A DNA stretch of 64,000 nucleotides from Cryptomeria japonica (taxonomy: Eukaryota; Streptophyta; Pinopsida; Cupressales; Cupressaceae): contig NC_081406.1 in NCBI RefSeq assembly GCF_030272615.1, positions 266,462,192-266,526,191 on the forward strand, given 5' to 3'. A model generated the notes under the pieces. That model searched no databases, was not told the DNA's origin, and saw only the letters and a program-made list of their open reading frames with translations. The translations under genes and the position numbers were made by a program. Shown here one piece after another: positions 61,092 through 64,000 of the stretch (its first letter is position 1; each line of letters begins with the position of its first letter).

Positions 61092-61479
61092 TCATTAAAT
61101 AACTAGATAGGTCAGCACCTATATTACTCAAAATTTTCTTACATATGGGAGGTGACTATAATCCATTTGCCTCCAAAATGGAAAAACCCAAAATTGCAAA
61201 GGACTTAGTGAAATACTAGATACAAAAACCAAACCTATAGGCAATCCCTAGACAATAATGGCAGACCCATATAGTCAATCACTTGACCCACAACAACCCA
61301 CCATCCCTAAAAGGAAAAATATTAACATAAAAATCCTAAAACACCAAAAACCATGCACGCGGGCAGTCCTCAGACTGCTATATCAAATCCATTTACAAAC
61401 CACCTCGAACCATGACCACCCACCACCCAAAATGCAAAAAACAAAACTAGAGTCCAATACTAGCTAGGGATATACCATC

Positions 61480-62330
61480 TAATCAAAGCCTTCCTCAGAA
61501 GAGGATTCTTTATCCATAGCTTCCCTCATCTTTCTCACCGTCGAGGCACTGGCCAGCACAAGGCACTCCAACCCGCATCTCACATGGGCCAAGCCTACAA
61601 CTATATCCTCATTGTCATGCCCATCCTTCAGAATCTAAAGTTCTCCATCACCCAATCCCCAGTCATTTCCATCCATCTCAACCCCATCCTTGGTAACCCC
61701 AATATCCCACCTCCCTTCCAATCCTTCCGCTCTAATGTATCCACCCAAACTGAAAGTCTCTGGCCTGGCCAGGATTTTAGTCACAAGCAGAAGAAATACC
61801 AGGCTCTAATTTAAGACTAAAGATGAGGCTCTAAAATTATCCACTTCTGGTGTCTGAACCAGTGAGAACTTCTTCACCACCATATTTTCACTAAAAATGA
61901 TTCACCAACGAAATCCTCCTTTGCTCATCAATATTATCCAAGACTTTGTTAATCTCGCCCAGAAAGGAGTGCCAAAAAATCATTTGGCAAACCTTCTTGA
62001 TACGCGGCTTGCAAATCCCCAACTGGACACCAACGACCAAGAACATAGCAAGAATATCAGAGTTCACTTTGTATTTGTTCCTTGCCCACAAAAATTCCTC
62101 ACCCAAGACTTTCTTCACCTCATGTAGAATAAGAGCATGGCTCGTTTCTAGAACATGCACAAGCTGCTTGTTTGAAATGTCTCCCAAAAAATCCATTTGT
62201 TGCTTTGAGGTCTTAAGTAAAACTGGAGTGTCCATTTTCTCTGTTACATTGAAAGGGAAATTTCACAATCCAAGAATGAGCAACCTCGACGACAACCCCC
62301 ATATTTATCTATGAGGCTGAAAAAGTTTGA
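61480..62330 (-). pseudogene. Coding-like sequence downstream of LINE-4 RNase H
   Basis: An open stretch of 114 codons at 62235-61891 (MDTPVLLKTSKQQMDFLGDI, then VKKVLGEEFLWARNKYKV), entered from VVVEVAHSWIVKFPFNV upstream. It is followed in another frame by a segment ending MREAMDKESSSEEGFD near 61485. I do not recognise a family, and it is not visibly homologous to the ORF3 at 3431-5131, though the position after RNase H and the acidic Ser/Glu end are similar. It could also be an old captured fragment. Confidence 0.45.
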
Positions 62331-62688
62331 GCCATATAATGATGGCTTACCATTATTGTTCTTTAATGCCCTGTATCCACTTCAGCTGATCCACAATATC
62401 CCATAATTTCCCGTGAGAGTTGTCCTTATGACAGTACACTCAATGTCATATCCATCCGCATTCCGTACTCTAAAAAGGTCAAAATTTCCAAATACCCTTG
62501 CGGCCAGTACACACCAATCCGCCTCTGTCCATCAAATGTTATTAGACATAAAGCCATCAGTCTCACATGCTTGAACATCCCATCATCTCAAACATCACCA
62601 TCATCCAAATGACAACAAGGCTCACCAATTACCAACTCATCAACCCCGATTCATAAGAGCTCCAATGTGATACCATCACCCCACCTCA

Positions 62689-63999
62689 TCACTTGAGAAT
62701 GTCAAGACATTCAATTTTATTGGCTGCCAATTTGGCTAGATCATCAGCCTCAATATTGCCTTCTTGATATATGTGACTCATCTTGTACTCACTAAATCTA
62801 TTTAATAGGCCCGCTATTAGGTCTATCCATCTACAAAGCTTCCAACTAGGTGTTTCATTATTCTTTATGGCATTAATCACTAGCAATGAGTCTCCCTACA
62901 AATGTAAGTGTTTTACTCCCAACTGCACACCCACTTCTAAAGCTCGCAAAGCAACCCACACCTCAACATCATTATTGGTGGTTGTTCTAATGTGTTCAAC
63001 AACTTTCCCAATTATTTTACCTGATTCATCCCTTAGTATACAATAAATCCCAGACAAACCCAGGTTTCCCTACGAGGCTCCATCAAAATCGGCTTTGACC
63101 CAACCCTCGTCAAAGGCAATCCATACTGTATTTTTCCTAGCTTCCTTTGAAATTATTTCCTTACTCTCGTCACCTCCTACAAGGATGCTTAGCCCCAGGA
63201 AGTTTTTCCTCAGTTCATTGTCCTGATTGGAAAAGATACTAGAGTATTTATAATTCCTCTTGGCAGATTCATTTACTACTTCCACTATAGCTTTGACTAT
63301 CTTCCCTACCAGGGCTTCCCTCGATATTGATGCATCTTGGAAGATCCTCTGGTTCCTGTCCTTCTAGACTTCCTACATGATGATAGAAGGATATACCACC
63401 CAGATGCTACAAAACATTCCTTTATACATCCTATCAGGCCACACCAAAAACTAGTCTTGAAGGCTATGGGATTCCATTGTCTGCCAATTCAGCTTCAACC
63501 TAGTCTGTAACCAACAAAATTTTGCATACAGGCGTTTCCAAAGTAAACGATCCATATCATCCTCACTATTGTTGCAAAGCACACAATGACTAGGTCTAGT
63601 GAATCCTAGTTTCGCCAATCTGTCATGAGTGATAATCTTGTTCTAAATGGCTAATCACACAAACACTCCAGCCTTGGGTAGAACATCCCCCCACAACAAC
63701 TTAATGGACCAATTATTTATTTAACCAACCTCTTCCATTATCTTCTAAACCAGTTTAACTTTGTACTCGTTGTCAGCAACAACACACCAGCTTAGTTTAT
63801 AACCATCTTCTGAGGCTGAAATATGCCTATTCCACAGAATCTCCTTTAGGGTGTCTTTTTGTGCCTAAGGAGCATCAAGCTCATCCAATGAATTTCATTG
63901 CCATCTATCCAAACCATCCACTTTAATCAACTTCCCGTATTTGGAGATCTCTTTGCCCCACACTCTGGATGACTCCCTCCTAAGCTCCTATAGATCATG
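62689..63999 (-). pseudogene. LINE-4 ORF2 C-terminus: zinc-binding region and RNase H
   Basis: From the window edge: a damaged zf-RVT region (CVLCNNSEDDMD near 63590, then KDRNQRIFQD near 63355). RNase H lies at 63110-62690 in one frame with two stops. The four acidic catalytic positions appear to be kept: Asp in ADFDGAS, Glu in NDVEVWVAL, Asp in GDSLLVINAI, Asp in NIEADDLAKLA. It ends at a stop near 62689. RNase H of this type removes RNA from the RNA:DNA hybrid. The upstream RT lies outside the window. Confidence 0.85.
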
Positions 64000-64000
64000 A

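Larger units (their letters stand above)
61095..64000 (-). mobile_element. LINE-4: 3' part of an L1-type LINE
   Basis: ORF2 enters from beyond the window and ends with RNase H near 62690. About 1.6 kb follows before the TA repeat, which includes coding-like sequence. The 3' boundary is approximate and no target duplication could be tested. Confidence 0.78.

Noticed and set aside
60766-61102. Overlapping plus- and minus-strand frames in a GC-richer patch
   Set aside because: Short, without motifs, and both strands are open by composition.

Overview
This window looks like intergenic DNA from a large plant genome, most likely a gymnosperm (inference). It is AT-rich and packed with nested, decayed retrotransposons, and the families seen (Ty3/gypsy including a Tat-type element, Ty1/copia, plant L1-type LINEs) are plant families. 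I found no host gene, rRNA, tRNA or CRISPR array. Almost every coding region is a pseudogene, carrying many in-frame stops but few frameshifts.

Layout, left to right. (1) 1-6966: the right part of a plus-strand gypsy-like element, E1, that encodes only gag and a protease-like domain, followed by a polypurine tract and one LTR. Its 3' region is split by a 2.2-kb LINE tail (3268-5496) with an 18-bp target duplication. (2) About 7980-14700: a nearly full-length minus-strand L1-type LINE (LINE-1; ORF1, endonuclease, RT, RNase H). (3) 14760-17060: a worn plus-strand gypsy pol fragment. (4) 17900-22289 plus 35081-35152: a minus-strand Ty1/copia element whose 5' LTR was split by (5) element B, a complete 12.8-kb Tat-lineage gypsy element (22290-35080, 5-bp target duplication AGTTG). 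B has PR-RT-RNaseH-archaeal RNaseH-IN on the plus strand and a spliced plant-mobile-domain gene on the opposite strand. (6) 36383-46175: minus-strand LINE-2, interrupted by a 3.7-kb solo-LTR-like element (38958-42658) and a shorter LTR-like insert. (7) 47365-48947: LINE-3, a 5'-truncated plus-strand non-LTR element with a perfect 26-bp target duplication and an RT unlike the others here. (8) 51231-59014: element A, a complete minus-strand LTR element (target duplication ACTAT) encoding only gag and a protease-like domain, the same design as E1. (9) About 61095-64000: the 3' part of minus-strand LINE-4.

The most interesting pattern is the pairing of A/E1 with B. A and E1 carry gag but no RT or integrase, and both reading frames end at the same place. 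B carries pol but shows no recognisable capsid or zinc-knuckle region. A and B share a primer-binding site, all three share the polypurine tract TGGGGGCTAAA, and the LTR parts are related. This suggests a split gag/pol system in which the two element types could be packaged and copied together (hypothesis). Other notable items are the antisense intron-containing cargo gene of B, an extra reading frame downstream of RNase H in one LINE, a strict 21-bp periodic array inside the solo LTR, and a palindromic 31-bp unit that is single in one LTR of A and triple in the other.
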